64,000 nt of DNA from Armatimonadetes bacterium 55-13. GTDB lineage: Bacteria; Armatimonadota; Fimbriimonadia; Fimbriimonadales; Fimbriimonadaceae. The stretch spans positions 514,150 through 578,149 of the forward strand of contig MKRX01000006.1 in assembly GCA_001898035.1 (NCBI GenBank). Reading direction: 5' to 3'. Made by a program: the position numbers and the translations under genes. Position 1 is the first letter of the stretch. Each line of letters opens with the position of its first letter. The notes below the pieces were generated by a model, which worked only from the letters and a program-made list of their open reading frames with translations, was not told the origin of the DNA and ran no database searches. Below, piece by piece: positions 8,151 to 17,840 of this stretch.

Positions 8151-9194
8151 ATGGGTCCAGACGGTGGGAGTCGATCTGATTCGGGTTCAATCTACGAAGA
8201 CGTGGATTATCAAGTCCTTCTCTACTATATGTTCGTTCCTCTGGACGACCCTGAGGCGATCGCTCGAGAGCAGCGATCGTGGTGTACCGAGCTCGGGTTA
8301 CACGGCCGCATCATCGTAGCTTCGGAAGGCATAAATGGAACTCTTTCTGGGTTAAAAGCCGCTACGGACGAATATCGCGCTCGAATGTCTAAACATCCCT
8401 CTTTTCGGGCCACTGAGTTCAAAGTTGACGAGCATGATGGCCATGCCTTCAAGAAGCTCTCGATCAAGGTCCGGGATGAGATCGTGACCCTGGGAGTCCA
8501 AGCGGATGCAATCGGCAATACAGGAACTCATCTTAGCCCGCGAGAATTTCAAGCAAAACTTAATGATCCGCAGGCATTGGTATTGGACATTCGGAATGAC
8601 TATGAATACGACATGGGCCGCTTCCGAGGCGCCGTGCGCCCCGACGTCCAGTCATTCAAGGAGTTTCCTCAGTGGTTACGAGACAATTTTTCCAACGACA
8701 AAAAGCGCCCGATCTTGACGTACTGCACCGGAGGAATTCGGTGCGAGAAACTGACGGCCTTCCTCAAAGACGAAGGGTTTGAGGACGTCTACCAATTGCA
8801 TGGCGGGATTGTCACCTATGCAAAAGACCCGGTGGTGCAAGGCGAAGGATTCGATGGCGACTGCTTCATGTTCGACGACAGGCTCTCCGTCCCCGTTGGA
8901 AAACCTGTAAGCCAGTGCGAGGAATGTGGTGAGCCTTGTGCACGCTACGTGAACTGCTCGAACGTCGACTGCAATCGACTCTACTTTCTTTGCCAAGAAT
9001 GCGAAGATCACCGGGGTGTCGCTTGCTCCGAATCTTGTCGAGACAATGATCGCCAGCGCGAGAGGAACGAAAAACTTGTTCCCACTCTCCGAAGGGAAGG
9101 AAAGCGACTGCGTCGGCAAAGACATCGGGCGAAGGTTCGCGAGAGGGCCAAAGCCTTGGCGAGCCCAGATACGCAAAAAGACCCCTCCGCTTAA
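8151..9194 (+). CDS. trhO: tRNA uridine(34) hydroxylase (rhodanese-fold, UPF0176/YceA)
   Basis: Catalyses oxygen-dependent hydroxylation of the wobble uridine in certain tRNAs. The ATG at 8151 starts ahead of the conserved N-terminal domain (VLLYYMFVPLDDPEAIAREQ, GRIIVASEGINGT). A rhodanese domain follows with LVLDIRNDYEYDMGRF and the active-site loop YCTGGIRCEK. The C-terminal cysteine cluster typical of the family is complete: CEECGEPC, NCSNVDC, FLCQECEDH, CSESC. A basic tail ends the protein. At 347 residues it is slightly longer than the Escherichia coli homologue. It is divergent from the amidotransferase gene with a 31-base gap. Confidence 0.92.
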   Translation: MGPDGGSRSDSGSIYEDVDYQVLLYYMFVPLDDPEAIAREQRSWCTELGLHGRIIVASEGINGTLSGLKAATDEYRARMSKHPSFRATEFKVDEHDGHAFKKLSIKVRDEIVTLGVQADAIGNTGTHLSPREFQAKLNDPQALVLDIRNDYEYDMGRFRGAVRPDVQSFKEFPQWLRDNFSNDKKRPILTYCTGGIRCEKLTAFLKDEGFEDVYQLHGGIVTYAKDPVVQGEGFDGDCFMFDDRLSVPVGKPVSQCEECGEPCARYVNCSNVDCNRLYFLCQECEDHRGVACSESCRDNDRQRERNEKLVPTLRREGKRLRRQRHRAKVRERAKALASPDTQKDPSA

Positions 9195-9208
9195 GCAAGA
9201 GAGGTCTT
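9177..9208. terminator. Possible bidirectional terminator between convergent genes
   Basis: AAGACC and GGTCTT pair, with a further CTC/GAG pairing inside, across the stop codon of trhO. The facing PEP-CTERM gene ends 12 bases later. Stem quality is moderate. Confidence 0.4.
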
Positions 9209-9219
9209 CGATTTGAGGC

Positions 9220-10143
9220 TTAGGCCTTTTTGGCCTTGCGTCGTCGAATCAAAGCAACGACTCCCATTCCAAGTGCGGCCATGGAAGCAGGCTCAGGAAC
9301 GGGAGCGCTGCCGGTGAAGCCCCACCGGTGGAATTCGCCACCATTCAACTGAGTTGCCGACCCAACAACAACCTTTCCGTCGATGGATCCGCCGCTGATT
9401 GTGAGGTTGGCATTCGGCGCCAAGACGCTGCCAAGAACTTCGATATTCGAGAGGTTCAGGGAAGTTGCCTCAGAGAAGTTCAAGATGATATTTGTATTCT
9501 TGAGACCGAAGTCGTGCAGCCAGCTATCCGCATGCATGCCGTTTTGCATGGAAGCAGACGCGCCCGAAATGTTAATCAGAACGGTTGAACCACTTGGGGC
9601 ATGGATCTGTCGGTCAGAAGCCGCCGCCCAGTCCGCAGCATTTACATTGAACACATTGAGGTTGGCGTCTGTCCCGGTCAAGGTGTAGGTCGTCCACTGA
9701 TAGAGCTGCGTTCCGTTATCAGAGAATCCGGCGAGGTAGTTGGACCACCAATTGGCGCCCACATAGATATCGCTGAAATTGACAACGTTTGACTGCTGCT
9801 GAATCGTGTAACCCGACTCCATTGAGGGCAGATTCGTGCCATTCGCGTACTTTGCGTTACCGTTAAACACCTGCCAATTGAGGGACGCATTGAGCGTACC
9901 GCCGACAACGAGGCTGTTCTTCGTATTGTCGTCAGGTGCTCGATCTCCAACGCTGTAACCGCTGGTGGTGGTCATGTTTCCGCCCACCGCGAGGCGTCCT
10001 TCAACGTCACCGCTATTACCGTTCAAGTTGTTAAACACCAAGGCGTCGAAATAGCCAATGGGCTCAAACGGGTCGCTCGCGTGGGCGGCTCCAGCCAGGC
10101 CCAAAACAGCGGCAGACGTCAAAAACGAAGCTTTAAGATTCAT
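9220..10143 (-). CDS. Choice-of-anchor A domain protein with PEP-CTERM sorting signal
   Basis: A secreted surface or matrix protein of 307 residues. It has a signal peptide (MNLKASFLTSAAVLGLAGAAHA), a choice-of-anchor A-type beta-rich domain (YFDALVFNNLNGNSGDVEGRL with AVGGN close after), and a C-terminal PEP-CTERM tail: VPEPASMAAL, a hydrophobic stretch, then RRRKAKK. Proteins with this tail are processed by an exosortase and often end up in the envelope or extracellular polymer; no exosortase gene is in the window. A clear GAGGAG Shine-Dalgarno lies six bases before the ATG, unlike many neighbours that appear leaderless. The mature function is unknown. Confidence 0.85.
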   Translation of the reverse strand: MNLKASFLTSAAVLGLAGAAHASDPFEPIGYFDALVFNNLNGNSGDVEGRLAVGGNMTTTSGYSVGDRAPDDNTKNSLVVGGTLNASLNWQVFNGNAKYANGTNLPSMESGYTIQQQSNVVNFSDIYVGANWWSNYLAGFSDNGTQLYQWTTYTLTGTDANLNVFNVNAADWAAASDRQIHAPSGSTVLINISGASASMQNGMHADSWLHDFGLKNTNIILNFSEATSLNLSNIEVLGSVLAPNANLTISGGSIDGKVVVGSATQLNGGEFHRWGFTGSAPVPEPASMAALGMGVVALIRRRKAKKA

Positions 10144-10326
10144 CAGATCTCCTCAGAGGGTATCAAAAAATAAGGACTTGGGGCCGCTCATGGCGACCAC
10201 CTCTAGTTATGACGTGCTCAAAATGCACCATTTCTGGTGGTCTGGGCACTAACGCGGGTAAATGACGTGAAATCCGGTAATTGAACTGGGTCTAGAACTC
10301 GAGAGTCCTAGGCCCGTGCTCAATGT

Positions 10327-12159
10327 CTACACTAAGACTTCGCTTCTACGCTCGGCAACACGCCGTTCGCTGTGGTCAAGAATCTTCTTCCGGAACCGAA
10401 GCTGCTTAGGAGTGACCTCCAAAAGCTCATCCTCACGCAGCCAGCTAAGAGCTTGCTCAAGTGAGAACTCTTTGTGAGCATCTAGAACCGTCGTGGCATC
10501 GGCGGAGGCGGAACGCATGTTATTTGCCGCCTTTTCCTTCGTGGCGTTGACGATCATGTCCTCGTCTCGGGAGCATGCGCCAACGATCATGCCGCCATAG
10601 ACGTCCGTTCCGACCGGATAGAACAAGGTTCCGCGCTCTTGTACATCCTCGTAGGCGTACCGAGTGAGCTTGCCTGTGTCCTTGTTGATGAGCGAGCCCT
10701 GAGTTCGGGAAACGATTTCTCCCTTGTAGAGTCGATAACCATCAAACAAAGATGAGATCAGGCCCAAGCCACGAGTCATCGTCAAGAAGTTTGATCGGAA
10801 GCCGATCAGACCGCGGGTCGGAATGCTGTAGTCCAACGAAGTCGTCTCGTTGTCATTCTTTCGCATGTCGACCAACTCGCCTTTTCGGCGGCTCAGATCT
10901 TCCATGACCGCGCCAACTGAATCCTCAGGGCACTCCAAGGTCGCGAGTTCATACGGTTCCTCGACTTGCCCCTGTTCATTGCGGCGGAAGATAACTTGAG
11001 GTCGCGAGATTTGAATTTCGTAGCCCTCGCGGCGCATCGTCTCAACGAGGATGGCAAGCTGCAGTTCGCCGCGTGCTTGCACCTTTACGGTATCCGCCGG
11101 AGCATCCGGGTCGATCTTGACGCTAACGCTGACCGCTTCTTCCTTCTCTACGCGTTCTCGAATCTTATGGATCGTTAGGAACTTTCCGCCGTCCTTTCCG
11201 GCAAGCGGAGAATTGTTCGCGTAGAAGTTCATGCTCAAGGTTGAGGGCTCGACCTTGATCGATGCCAATGCAGGCGACGTGTCAACGTGAGCGATGGTGT
11301 CGGAGATGAGGACATTATCCAATCCGGCCAACATCGCTATCTCTCCTGCTTTGACTTCCTCTGTTTCCTTCAGCTGAAGACCTTCATAGGTCCACAGTTT
11401 GGTGACGTTAAACCCTGCCTTTTTGTCGGTTCCTTCACGCAACATCTCGACACGGTCTCCAACCTTTACGCTGCCCCGCAAGACCTTTCCGCCAAACATG
11501 CGGCCAAGGTAGTCGTTATAGTCGAGGTTATTGACTTGGAGCAAGAAAGCGCCGTCGTCCTCCACTCGAGGCGGAGGAACCGAGTTCACGATCATCTCGA
11601 ACAGTTCTCGCATGTCCTTCTCCGATCCATCGGGAGCCACACGAGCGAATCCACCCGCGCCGCTGGTGAAAAGATGGGGAAAGAACAGGTCGTCTTCTTC
11701 GGCGCCAAGGTCGATAAAAAGATCGATCGTCTTATCGTACGCATGAAGCGGACGGGCGTTGTCTCGGTCGATTTTGTTGATGCAGACGATTGGCTTCAAT
11801 CCGTTCTCAAATGCCTTCTTGAGAACGAACCGAGTTTGAGGCATCGGACCTTCGTTAGCATCGACGATCAGAAGGACGCCGTCAACCATCGACAGAACGC
11901 GTTCGACTTCGCCGCCAAAATCGGCGTGGCCCGGAGTGTCGACGATGTTGATCTTGTAATCTTTGTAACGGACGCTTGCGACCTTCGAAAGGATGGTGAT
12001 TCCTTTTTCACGCTCAAGATCGTTGGAGTCCATGACGCGCTCAGCCATTTGCTGATTCTCGCGAAATAAACCGGACTGCTTGAAGATAGCATCCACCAAC
12101 GTCGTCTTGCCGTGATCGACGTGCGCAATTATCCCGACGTTGCGGATATTTGAGGGCAT
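10327..12159 (-). CDS. typA: Translational GTPase TypA/BipA
   Basis: A ribosome-associated GTPase involved in stress and cold adaptation and in 50S assembly. At 610 residues it is full length. The G domain shows [12 protein letters not shown] (G1), the switch region with [19 protein letters not shown] (G3) and [10 protein letters not shown] (G4). The EF-G-like domains follow, with [19 protein letters not shown] and the TypA-specific C-terminal part ([18 protein letters not shown]). TAAAAT lies six bases before the ATG and there is no Shine-Dalgarno, so a leaderless message is likely. No other translation gene is adjacent. Confidence 0.96.
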   Translation of the reverse strand: MPSNIRNVGIIAHVDHGKTTLVDAIFKQSGLFRENQQMAERVMDSNDLEREKGITILSKVASVRYKDYKINIVDTPGHADFGGEVERVLSMVDGVLLIVDANEGPMPQTRFVLKKAFENGLKPIVCINKIDRDNARPLHAYDKTIDLFIDLGAEEDDLFFPHLFTSGAGGFARVAPDGSEKDMRELFEMIVNSVPPPRVEDDGAFLLQVNNLDYNDYLGRMFGGKVLRGSVKVGDRVEMLREGTDKKAGFNVTKLWTYEGLQLKETEEVKAGEIAMLAGLDNVLISDTIAHVDTSPALASIKVEPSTLSMNFYANNSPLAGKDGGKFLTIHKIRERVEKEEAVSVSVKIDPDAPADTVKVQARGELQLAILVETMRREGYEIQISRPQVIFRRNEQGQVEEPYELATLECPEDSVGAVMEDLSRRKGELVDMRKNDNETTSLDYSIPTRGLIGFRSNFLTMTRGLGLISSLFDGYRLYKGEIVSRTQGSLINKDTGKLTRYAYEDVQERGTLFYPVGTDVYGGMIVGACSRDEDMIVNATKEKAANNMRSASADATTVLDAHKEFSLEQALSWLREDELLEVTPKQLRFRKKILDHSERRVAERRSEVLV

Positions 12160-12165
12160 TTTATG

Positions 12166-12171
12166 ATTTTA
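12166..12171 (-). promoter_or_regulatory. -10 hexamer TAAAAT before typA
   Basis: TAAAAT on the minus strand with six bases to the ATG at 12159. No Shine-Dalgarno sequence is present. Confidence 0.45.
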
Positions 12172-12214
12172 CCTTTGGCTCTTGCTGGTCCCAGTGAGGA
12201 CTGTGGCCGGTCCT

Positions 12215-12958
12215 TCAGTCCCCTTCACCTACCTCGGAAAGCTTGACGAGTCGCCCTCTCCGCACCCGATAGACTCCGTACAGTTCGCCCCAGGGGTCCT
12301 TGACGGCATGAACAAATTCGAATGTGCCGTCTCCGTCATAGTCGGCGAAGCCAACAAATTCAGATTCAAAGGGACCGTACTGTTGCCGGTAATTTGAGTA
12401 GTAGCCCAATTCAATCGTTTTCATGGCCTGACCCACGCGTGCGCGGAGAAGGGCCACGCAATAGTCGTCCTTGCTCTCGATCGTCGGATTCGTTCGCGAC
12501 CGCGCCGAGATCAAGACCTCTTTCATGCCATCTCGATCCAGATCCACGGCCAATGCCTGATCAATCACAACCTTGGGATTAGTAATGCCTTTCGAGCGGA
12601 CATAGAAGCGAACAAAGTCCAGGAGGGCCCGATCTCTAGGATTGAGAGCCACAAGCTTAGGAGTCTTTGGCTTACTTCCGGCAACCCTCACGCGGAACGT
12701 TGGACCAAGGTCGATATCGGTCACGTTTTCGCCTAGATACACGTGATCGGGAAACGAGCCTCCCCCTTGTACCAACTTAAACGTCTCCGGCGTTCCCAGA
12801 CCGTTGGCAAGTACTTGACGCCATTCAAGCTCCTTGCCTAGGTGCCTTCTTCCTGGCTTGTCCGTCCAGACCTTTCCCGCACACTCACCCACGATCAGAC
12901 GGTTCACCGACACGATGGATGTCTGTGCCATGAGCACAATCAAAGCCGCAATCATCAC
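12215..12958 (-). CDS. Secreted FG-GAP/VCBS-like repeat protein of unknown function
   Basis: Function not recognised. An N-terminal hydrophobic stretch (MMIAALIVLMAQTSIV) serves as a signal peptide or anchor. The C-terminal half carries two calcium-loop-like motifs, AVDLDRDGMKEVLIS (about residues 143-157) and GFADYDGDGTFEFVHA (about 202-217). These are the DxDxDG signature of FG-GAP/VCBS blades, as seen in integrin-like propeller proteins. With only two visible blades it is too short for a full propeller. Start is GTG 12958 or ATG 12955; TAAAAT sits five or eight bases upstream, so it probably has its own promoter. Confidence 0.7.
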   Translation of the reverse strand: MMIAALIVLMAQTSIVSVNRLIVGECAGKVWTDKPGRRHLGKELEWRQVLANGLGTPETFKLVQGGGSFPDHVYLGENVTDIDLGPTFRVRVAGSKPKTPKLVALNPRDRALLDFVRFYVRSKGITNPKVVIDQALAVDLDRDGMKEVLISARSRTNPTIESKDDYCVALLRARVGQAMKTIELGYYSNYRQQYGPFESEFVGFADYDGDGTFEFVHAVKDPWGELYGVYRVRRGRLVKLSEVGEGD

Positions 12959-12963
12959 CCGTA

Positions 12964-12969
12964 ATTTTA
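12964..12969 (-). promoter_or_regulatory. -10 hexamer TAAAAT before the FG-GAP-like gene
   Basis: TAAAAT on the minus strand, five bases from the GTG (eight from the ATG). Confidence 0.42.
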
Positions 12970-12985
12970 CTGGCGATTGTGTTAA

Positions 12986-13402
12986 CTAACCTTGAAGAAG
13001 GACTCGTTCGGCAAGGATGAGGGCAACAAAGTCGTCAACTGGTTCCGGGGGCGTTTGCATCGTACTGGGTAAAAGTCTGCGCCATCCACGCCGCTTGTGG
13101 TGCTCCCAATATCGCTCGCGAGCCTGAAGGGTTGTATCCTTCTCGTCCACGACCAGAATCCCCATACTAGGAAGGTGTTCTCGCACCCTATGAACCGCAT
13201 TCTTGCCGCTGGTTCCTGACCCAATGATAATCAAGGAAAAAGGAGCCATTTCATGAGCTTCGTCGATTTGGGACGTCAGGTTCTCCGTCGGAGCAATTCC
13301 TCGCCAGAGCAGTTCAAGATGATCTTGTTCTACTCGACGCACCAGCGCCATGCCGCACTTGGACGTGCCAGGATCAATCGCAAGGACGGTCTTATCGGTC
13401 AC
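12986..13402 (-). CDS. YqgF/RuvX-like RNase H-fold protein
   Basis: A 138-residue protein with a RuvC-like RNase H fold, related to YqgF/RuvX, the nuclease linked to pre-16S rRNA end processing. Visible acidic positions are the Asp in VLAIDPGTSKCGMALV near the N-terminus, the acidic pair in VVDEKDTTLQARERYW, and the Asp pair in PVDDFVALILAERVL at the C-terminus. These match the catalytic spacing of the family. The linker before the last motif (HHKRRGWRRLLPS) is unusual for RuvX. GTG start one base after the stop of the DUF3084 gene, so it is translated as the last gene of the lpt operon. Confidence 0.78.
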   Translation of the reverse strand: MTDKTVLAIDPGTSKCGMALVRRVEQDHLELLWRGIAPTENLTSQIDEAHEMAPFSLIIIGSGTSGKNAVHRVREHLPSMGILVVDEKDTTLQARERYWEHHKRRGWRRLLPSTMQTPPEPVDDFVALILAERVLLQG

Positions 13403-13403
13403 A

Positions 13404-14957
13404 TCAATATTTTATTCGGAAAGTGAGTTCCAATTGGTCGCCTGCACGCGTGGCGCTCTTGGCGAGTGCCTGCAAACGGACAATCTTGTTTTCATATTTC
13501 AGATCACGGACCATATTGAGGATTTCTTCGCCATCGACTTTGCCAAGGGAACTGTTACGTCCACTCGGAGGCACCATACCATCGCTTAATGCCTTGGCCC
13601 GGACGTTAACGCTGATGAACTGCTGCACGGCCTGGAGAATTTCTGATTCTAGTTTTCTCCCATCAATCCTTGTTTCGATGATGACCTGCCCCGGAGTGTA
13701 GACATCCTTGTTTCGGTAGGCCACAAACTCGAGTGGCACAAACTCACCCTCAAATGCGTTGTAGCCTGCCTTCGCGATAAAGATCAGTTCTGATCGCTGA
13801 GCGATAAGGCCACGGATGATGGCGTCTTCCTGCTCTTCCGTGGAGACAAATCTCTTCTTGCCGTTACTGTCAGTGATGTTCCTTGGTTGAATGCCAGCTG
13901 GCGGCAGCGTCGCTAGGTTCCTGGCGCCATGCTCAAGCGCCACCGCCTTGGACCTTTGCAAAAGGTCGAAGTAGGCGTTTTTGGCGGCAGCCGGAGGCAG
14001 CGACGGGGGAAGCTGAATACGGGACAGTTCTTCCTGGTACTCGAAGATCATTGGTCGGTATCGGGTCACGATGAAGTTCGCACCGGCCTGACTTTGTATG
14101 TACTCAATGTCGTTTTGAAGGCGCGTCTGTGTCTCTTGTAGGTCCTTCAGGTTTGTCTGTAAGCCTTTGATTGTCGAGTCGTATGAGTTGACTTGATCTT
14201 GCAGAGTCTGTTTTTGGGCTTGGAGGATCTTGAGGTCACCCTTCAACCCATCCACTTGAGACTCAAGGGCGGCATTCTGCTGGTCTAATTCAAGGGCGTT
14301 CTTCTTGTTTTCGTTGAGCTCGCGTATTGCCACCCTTGAGGTGATTTCAACTTGACGGAGCGTCTCTCTTGCCTTAGAAAGCTCTTTTTGGCTCGCCACT
14401 AACTCAACTTGTTTGGTCTGAATCTCTTTCTGCTTGGCCCTAATTTCAGAGTCCTTCTTCGCCACTTCCCTGCGCTTAGCACTAACATCAGCCTTTGCGT
14501 CCGCCAGGAGCTTTTTGGTCCCCGTGAGTTCGCCTTTAGTCTGTGCAACTAGAGTCTTCAATTGACTCAAATTGCCTTTCAAGGATTGATAGCTCTTCTC
14601 CAGATCTTTGTTTCGCAACTCAAAGTTCGCAGCTCTTTGCTCTTCCTTGGCCGCCTGATCTTGATATTTCTTAGCATCGGCTTGGGCCTCTACCGCGGCC
14701 CGGCGACCCTTGATAATCCACTCCCGCACATCGGAACTCAGGACGTACATCGCGGCAATGGTGATGATGGGAACCAGAATTCCCGCGAGAATGATAATCA
14801 GAGTCGCTGTATGTCGCGGGCGAAGCCCCATGAAGGAGAGCCGCTTCTTGCCAATCCGACGGCCCAGGCTATCCGCCACCCACGCAATGACACCGCCAAC
14901 AATGACGAGTATCGAGAGGAATAGGTAGGGCGTGAGATCCGTTCGCAAACTAGGCAT
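13404..14957 (-). CDS. DUF3084 membrane-anchored coiled-coil protein
   Basis: A 517-residue envelope protein with two N-terminal membrane segments (about residues 10-32 and 50-73) separated by RRIGKKRLSFMGLRPRHTAT, the signature of DUF3084. A long coiled coil follows (about 85-290). The C-terminal domain (about 300-517) includes the conserved NFIVTRYRPMIFEYQEELSR region and VNVRAKALSDGM. The family occurs in cyanobacteria and related phyla, with an unknown role. It overlaps the lptF-type gene by 8 bases and is in the same operon, which suggests an envelope function. Confidence 0.85.
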   Translation of the reverse strand: MPSLRTDLTPYLFLSILVIVGGVIAWVADSLGRRIGKKRLSFMGLRPRHTATLIIILAGILVPIITIAAMYVLSSDVREWIIKGRRAAVEAQADAKKYQDQAAKEEQRAANFELRNKDLEKSYQSLKGNLSQLKTLVAQTKGELTGTKKLLADAKADVSAKRREVAKKDSEIRAKQKEIQTKQVELVASQKELSKARETLRQVEITSRVAIRELNENKKNALELDQQNAALESQVDGLKGDLKILQAQKQTLQDQVNSYDSTIKGLQTNLKDLQETQTRLQNDIEYIQSQAGANFIVTRYRPMIFEYQEELSRIQLPPSLPPAAAKNAYFDLLQRSKAVALEHGARNLATLPPAGIQPRNITDSNGKKRFVSTEEQEDAIIRGLIAQRSELIFIAKAGYNAFEGEFVPLEFVAYRNKDVYTPGQVIIETRIDGRKLESEILQAVQQFISVNVRAKALSDGMVPPSGRNSSLGKVDGEEILNMVRDLKYENKIVRLQALAKSATRAGDQLELTFRIKY

Positions 14958-16089
14958 TCCTTCGCCAAATGATGATGACGGAGCAAACTAATCCTATCGC
15001 AATTGGAGTGAAACTTGCCACGAATGGCGGGAAGGACCCATTCAGCGCCCACACATTCATGAAGTTCGCAATGGTGAAGTAAGCAAAGATGATCGCCACC
15101 GCCAACGCGAATCCGGCCGCTGTTCCCGTGCGGTGATTGCGGATACCGAGGGCGGCGCCGAGGGTTCCAAAGATGAAAGCGGCGAGGGGGAGCGCAATCT
15201 TGTTCCAGTAACCATACTCATAGTTACGAAGCTCTTTTGCCCTCATCGTCTTGATCGTCGCCGCCCGCTCCCGGTCGATGAGTTGCTTCAATTCCCGCAT
15301 GCTCATCGCTTCAAACGACTTCAATCCCTTGGAAAGAAGATCGGCAATTGAGACATTCACGCTGGGAACGTCGGGTGGCCAAGCGCCTTCCTCAATATCG
15401 AGGAGTTGAGAACCGTCGGCTTTCAGAAGTTGAGCGCCGCCATTGATGCGCCACCCTGAAGACTGATCTTTCTTAAACTGGCTCGGATCAAGTTTGAGTT
15501 CGGTCGCGTACAGGTAAGCAGTTGGCTTGCCGTCCGCACCATAACTGATGACGGTTGCACCTCTCAAGACTCCTTGGCTGGGCGAGAAGTCTTTGGCCAC
15601 GAGCATTCCCTTGAGGACTCCCTTTTCAGAGAGGGGATAACTTGTGCTCTGTTCCGAGGTCTTATCCAGGTTTCGGGCGATTTGATCGGTCAGGGAAAGC
15701 GACTTCTTAGCTGCCGCAGGAACAATGGTCTCGTTGGCCAGAAACGCCACCGAGGCAATGCAGAGCGCAAAAACAGAGACGGGCGCGATAATCCGAAAAA
15801 GACTAACGCCCGCCGCCCGCAACGCCACGATCTCGCTATCCGAACTCAACCGACCAAACGCCAAGAGCGCCGCCAGCAGGATCGACATGGCAAAGGTCTG
15901 GACTAAGATGGCTGGCAGAATGAGGATCGTAACTTGCCCGATGAGATCAGCCGGGACACCCTTGGAGACGTATTCGGCCACTCGACCAAGATAGGTCGCG
16001 GCGAACAGCAACGCGCCAAAAAGCGCGACCCCAAACATCCACGGGCCGATGATCTCCTTGATGATCAGGCGGTCAATTCTTCGAATCAA
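14950..16089 (-). CDS. LptF/LptG-family lipopolysaccharide export permease
   Basis: A membrane subunit of the Lpt ABC transporter, which pulls lipopolysaccharide out of the inner membrane. At 379 residues it has the YjgP/YjgQ layout: three N-terminal membrane segments (FGVALFGALLFAATYLG; VTILILPAILVQTFAMSILLAALLAFGRL; IIAPVSVFALCIASVAFLA), a periplasmic beta-jellyroll region (about 125-265) and three C-terminal segments. MSMRELKQLIDRE precedes the last group, as in known members. Only one permease gene is present, so the transporter may be a homodimer or its partner is encoded elsewhere. It lies 18 bases after lptB. Confidence 0.9.
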   Translation of the reverse strand: MIRRIDRLIIKEIIGPWMFGVALFGALLFAATYLGRVAEYVSKGVPADLIGQVTILILPAILVQTFAMSILLAALLAFGRLSSDSEIVALRAAGVSLFRIIAPVSVFALCIASVAFLANETIVPAAAKKSLSLTDQIARNLDKTSEQSTSYPLSEKGVLKGMLVAKDFSPSQGVLRGATVISYGADGKPTAYLYATELKLDPSQFKKDQSSGWRINGGAQLLKADGSQLLDIEEGAWPPDVPSVNVSIADLLSKGLKSFEAMSMRELKQLIDRERAATIKTMRAKELRNYEYGYWNKIALPLAAFIFGTLGAALGIRNHRTGTAAGFALAVAIIFAYFTIANFMNVWALNGSFPPFVASFTPIAIGLVCSVIIIWRRNA

Positions 16090-16107
16090 CCGCCCACCTC
16101 TCTCAGA

Positions 16108-16923
16108 CTAGTCGGCAAGTGGCGGCTCCTCGTCATCGGGGGGAAGTTCCGAGCCCTCTTGAGCCTCAATCGCCACATCTTCATCCTTCGGTCCTTCGAA
16201 TGGCTGCGTGCCAAATTGCTGTCCGAGATAGTGCTTACGCACGATATCGTTGCCAGCAATCTCACGCCCCGTTCCCTGAGCGATGATCTTTCCGTCAATC
16301 AAGATGTAGTTTCGATCCGTGATGCGTAGGGTCGCGGAGACGTTGTGGTCGGTAATGAGGATGCCGATGTTTCGATCTTTCAATCGAAAGAGGATCTCCT
16401 GAATCTCTTCGATGGTCACCGGGTCGATGCCCGTGAATGGCTCGTCAAGCAAGATGAACTTGGGTTCGGTTGCCAAGGCTCGAGCGATTTCCACGCGTCG
16501 GCGCTCGCCTCCCGAAAGAACATTGCCCTGGCTCTTCAAGATCTTCGTGATATGCAGTTCGCCGGCCAGTTCTTCGATCTTGGCTTTGATCTCAGATCGG
16601 CTTTTCTTCGCCAACTCCAAGACCAGCCGCAGATTGTCCTCAACCGAGAGTTTGCGGAAGACACTCGCTTCTTGAGGCAGGTAACCGACTCCAACTCGGG
16701 CGCGTCGGTACATCGGCCAAGAAGTCACGTCTAATTCGTCAAAGAAGACTTTGCCCGCAGTGGGGCGAACCAGGCCAGTGGTCATGTAGAACGTGGTGGT
16801 CTTTCCCGCACCGTTCGGTCCGAGGAGCCCCACGATCTCCCCCTGACTAATCTCGAAGTTCACGCCGTTGACAACGGTCCTTCCCTTGTACTGCTTCTTA
16901 AGGTCCTTTCCCTGGATCTTCAC
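16108..16923 (-). CDS. lptB: Lipopolysaccharide export ABC ATPase LptB
   Basis: Powers lipopolysaccharide extraction with the LptF/G-type permease. It shows the Walker A GLLGPNGAGKTTTFYM, the Q-loop GYLPQEASVFRKL, the signature LSGGERRRVEIARAL, Walker B FILLDEPFTGIDP and the H-loop ITDHNV, all typical of LptB. The GTG at 16923 is chosen over an upstream start at 17037 because it overlaps the stop of the OstA-like gene (GTGA), matches the usual LptB N-terminus and has GGGGAAA before it. A 40-residue acidic C-terminal tail (ending DDEEPPLAD) extends beyond the standard 240-residue core. Confidence 0.95.
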   Translation of the reverse strand: MKIQGKDLKKQYKGRTVVNGVNFEISQGEIVGLLGPNGAGKTTTFYMTTGLVRPTAGKVFFDELDVTSWPMYRRARVGVGYLPQEASVFRKLSVEDNLRLVLELAKKSRSEIKAKIEELAGELHITKILKSQGNVLSGGERRRVEIARALATEPKFILLDEPFTGIDPVTIEEIQEILFRLKDRNIGILITDHNVSATLRITDRNYILIDGKIIAQGTGREIAGNDIVRKHYLGQQFGTQPFEGPKDEDVAIEAQEGSELPPDDEEPPLAD

Positions 16924-17840
16924 TTCGTTTCCCCGCCCGAGCGCTTTTGGCGCGTGCTGCTCTCTGCCGGGCTCCCCTCCAATTGAATGCGTATCGGCTT
17001 GAGATTCTCGTCTAAGTAGAGAATTGCCCGGTCGCATGAAGTCTTACCCACCAACGCGCTATTCTCGCCGGTGACTTCCACATCCCCGGTCAGAGTGATC
17101 GTTCTGTCGGTCTTCAGATCAATCAATGCTTGTTTAGCGGTGGCATGGATCTTCGTGATCTCCGGCGCTTTTCCCTCGCTCACTTCGGATCGGCTCAGGT
17201 CGAAGACAAGCGGTCCTTCCAGAGTCCCCGACTGCAACGCCTTCTTCTTCACCGTTTCAGAGGGGCTCAACACAAATTTGCCAGACGTTCCCGTCGCCTT
17301 GATGGTTTGGGTGTAGGTGATAGGAACCGTCTTCTTGTCCTCGATCTTGTTCGTCGTCCCCTCCGAACTGGAGTTCAAAACGAAGGAGGTCGGAACGGTC
17401 AGGGTGCCCATTTCCCGGCTGCCTAAGTAGTCGAGCTTATCGGTTACCAGGCTCATCAAGTCTTTTGATGTGGGCTTGGCGGGCGCTTCTTGTCCGTTTC
17501 GCTCCGCCTGCTGGAGTTGGGCCGCATAAGCGATTTCGCTGTCAGATGTGAGACTCATCCCTCCCGCCGCATGGACCTCTTTGATATAGGCCGGTTCCGC
17601 TGCCCCTGGCTTCTTCGGAACCAAAATGCCTTTCATCGATGGGGCTTCAATCTTTAAGCCATCTTCGAGTGACTCAACGATCAAGGGCTTTCCGACGCCA
17701 TCAAATTCAAATCCATCCGGGCTGCTGCTCCCACCGCCCTTCTCAAGATTCGAAACGCGCAGGGTCCCGGTCACGTCTTGATAAAAAACACGCCCTTGAG
17801 AAAGGGCGAGCAGACAAATCACTCCCGTGATGGCCTTCAC
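16920..17840 (-). CDS. OstA/LptA-like periplasmic protein (larger copy)
   Basis: A predicted periplasmic lipopolysaccharide-bridge protein. A signal peptide (MKAITGVICLLALSQG) is followed by 290 residues rich in beta strands. The clearest family feature is near the C-terminus: RTITLTGDVEVTGENSALVGKTSCDRAILYLDENL, close to the LptA strand pattern in which an added-LPS-groove strand precedes a 'D..ilyld' turn. The middle (about 90-230) is longer than LptA. It overlaps the upstream OstA-like gene and the downstream lptB by 4 bases each, so the genes are translationally coupled. Confidence 0.75.
   Translation of the reverse strand: MKAITGVICLLALSQGRVFYQDVTGTLRVSNLEKGGGSSSPDGFEFDGVGKPLIVESLEDGLKIEAPSMKGILVPKKPGAAEPAYIKEVHAAGGMSLTSDSEIAYAAQLQQAERNGQEAPAKPTSKDLMSLVTDKLDYLGSREMGTLTVPTSFVLNSSSEGTTNKIEDKKTVPITYTQTIKATGTSGKFVLSPSETVKKKALQSGTLEGPLVFDLSRSEVSEGKAPEITKIHATAKQALIDLKTDRTITLTGDVEVTGENSALVGKTSCDRAILYLDENLKPIRIQLEGSPAESSTRQKRSGGETK

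Noticed and set aside
10144-10326. Possible riboswitch upstream of the PEP-CTERM gene
   Set aside because: Only small inverted pieces (for example CACCA/TGGTG at 10226-10239) and a good Shine-Dalgarno were seen. No known riboswitch core, such as the cyclic di-GMP consensus, could be matched.
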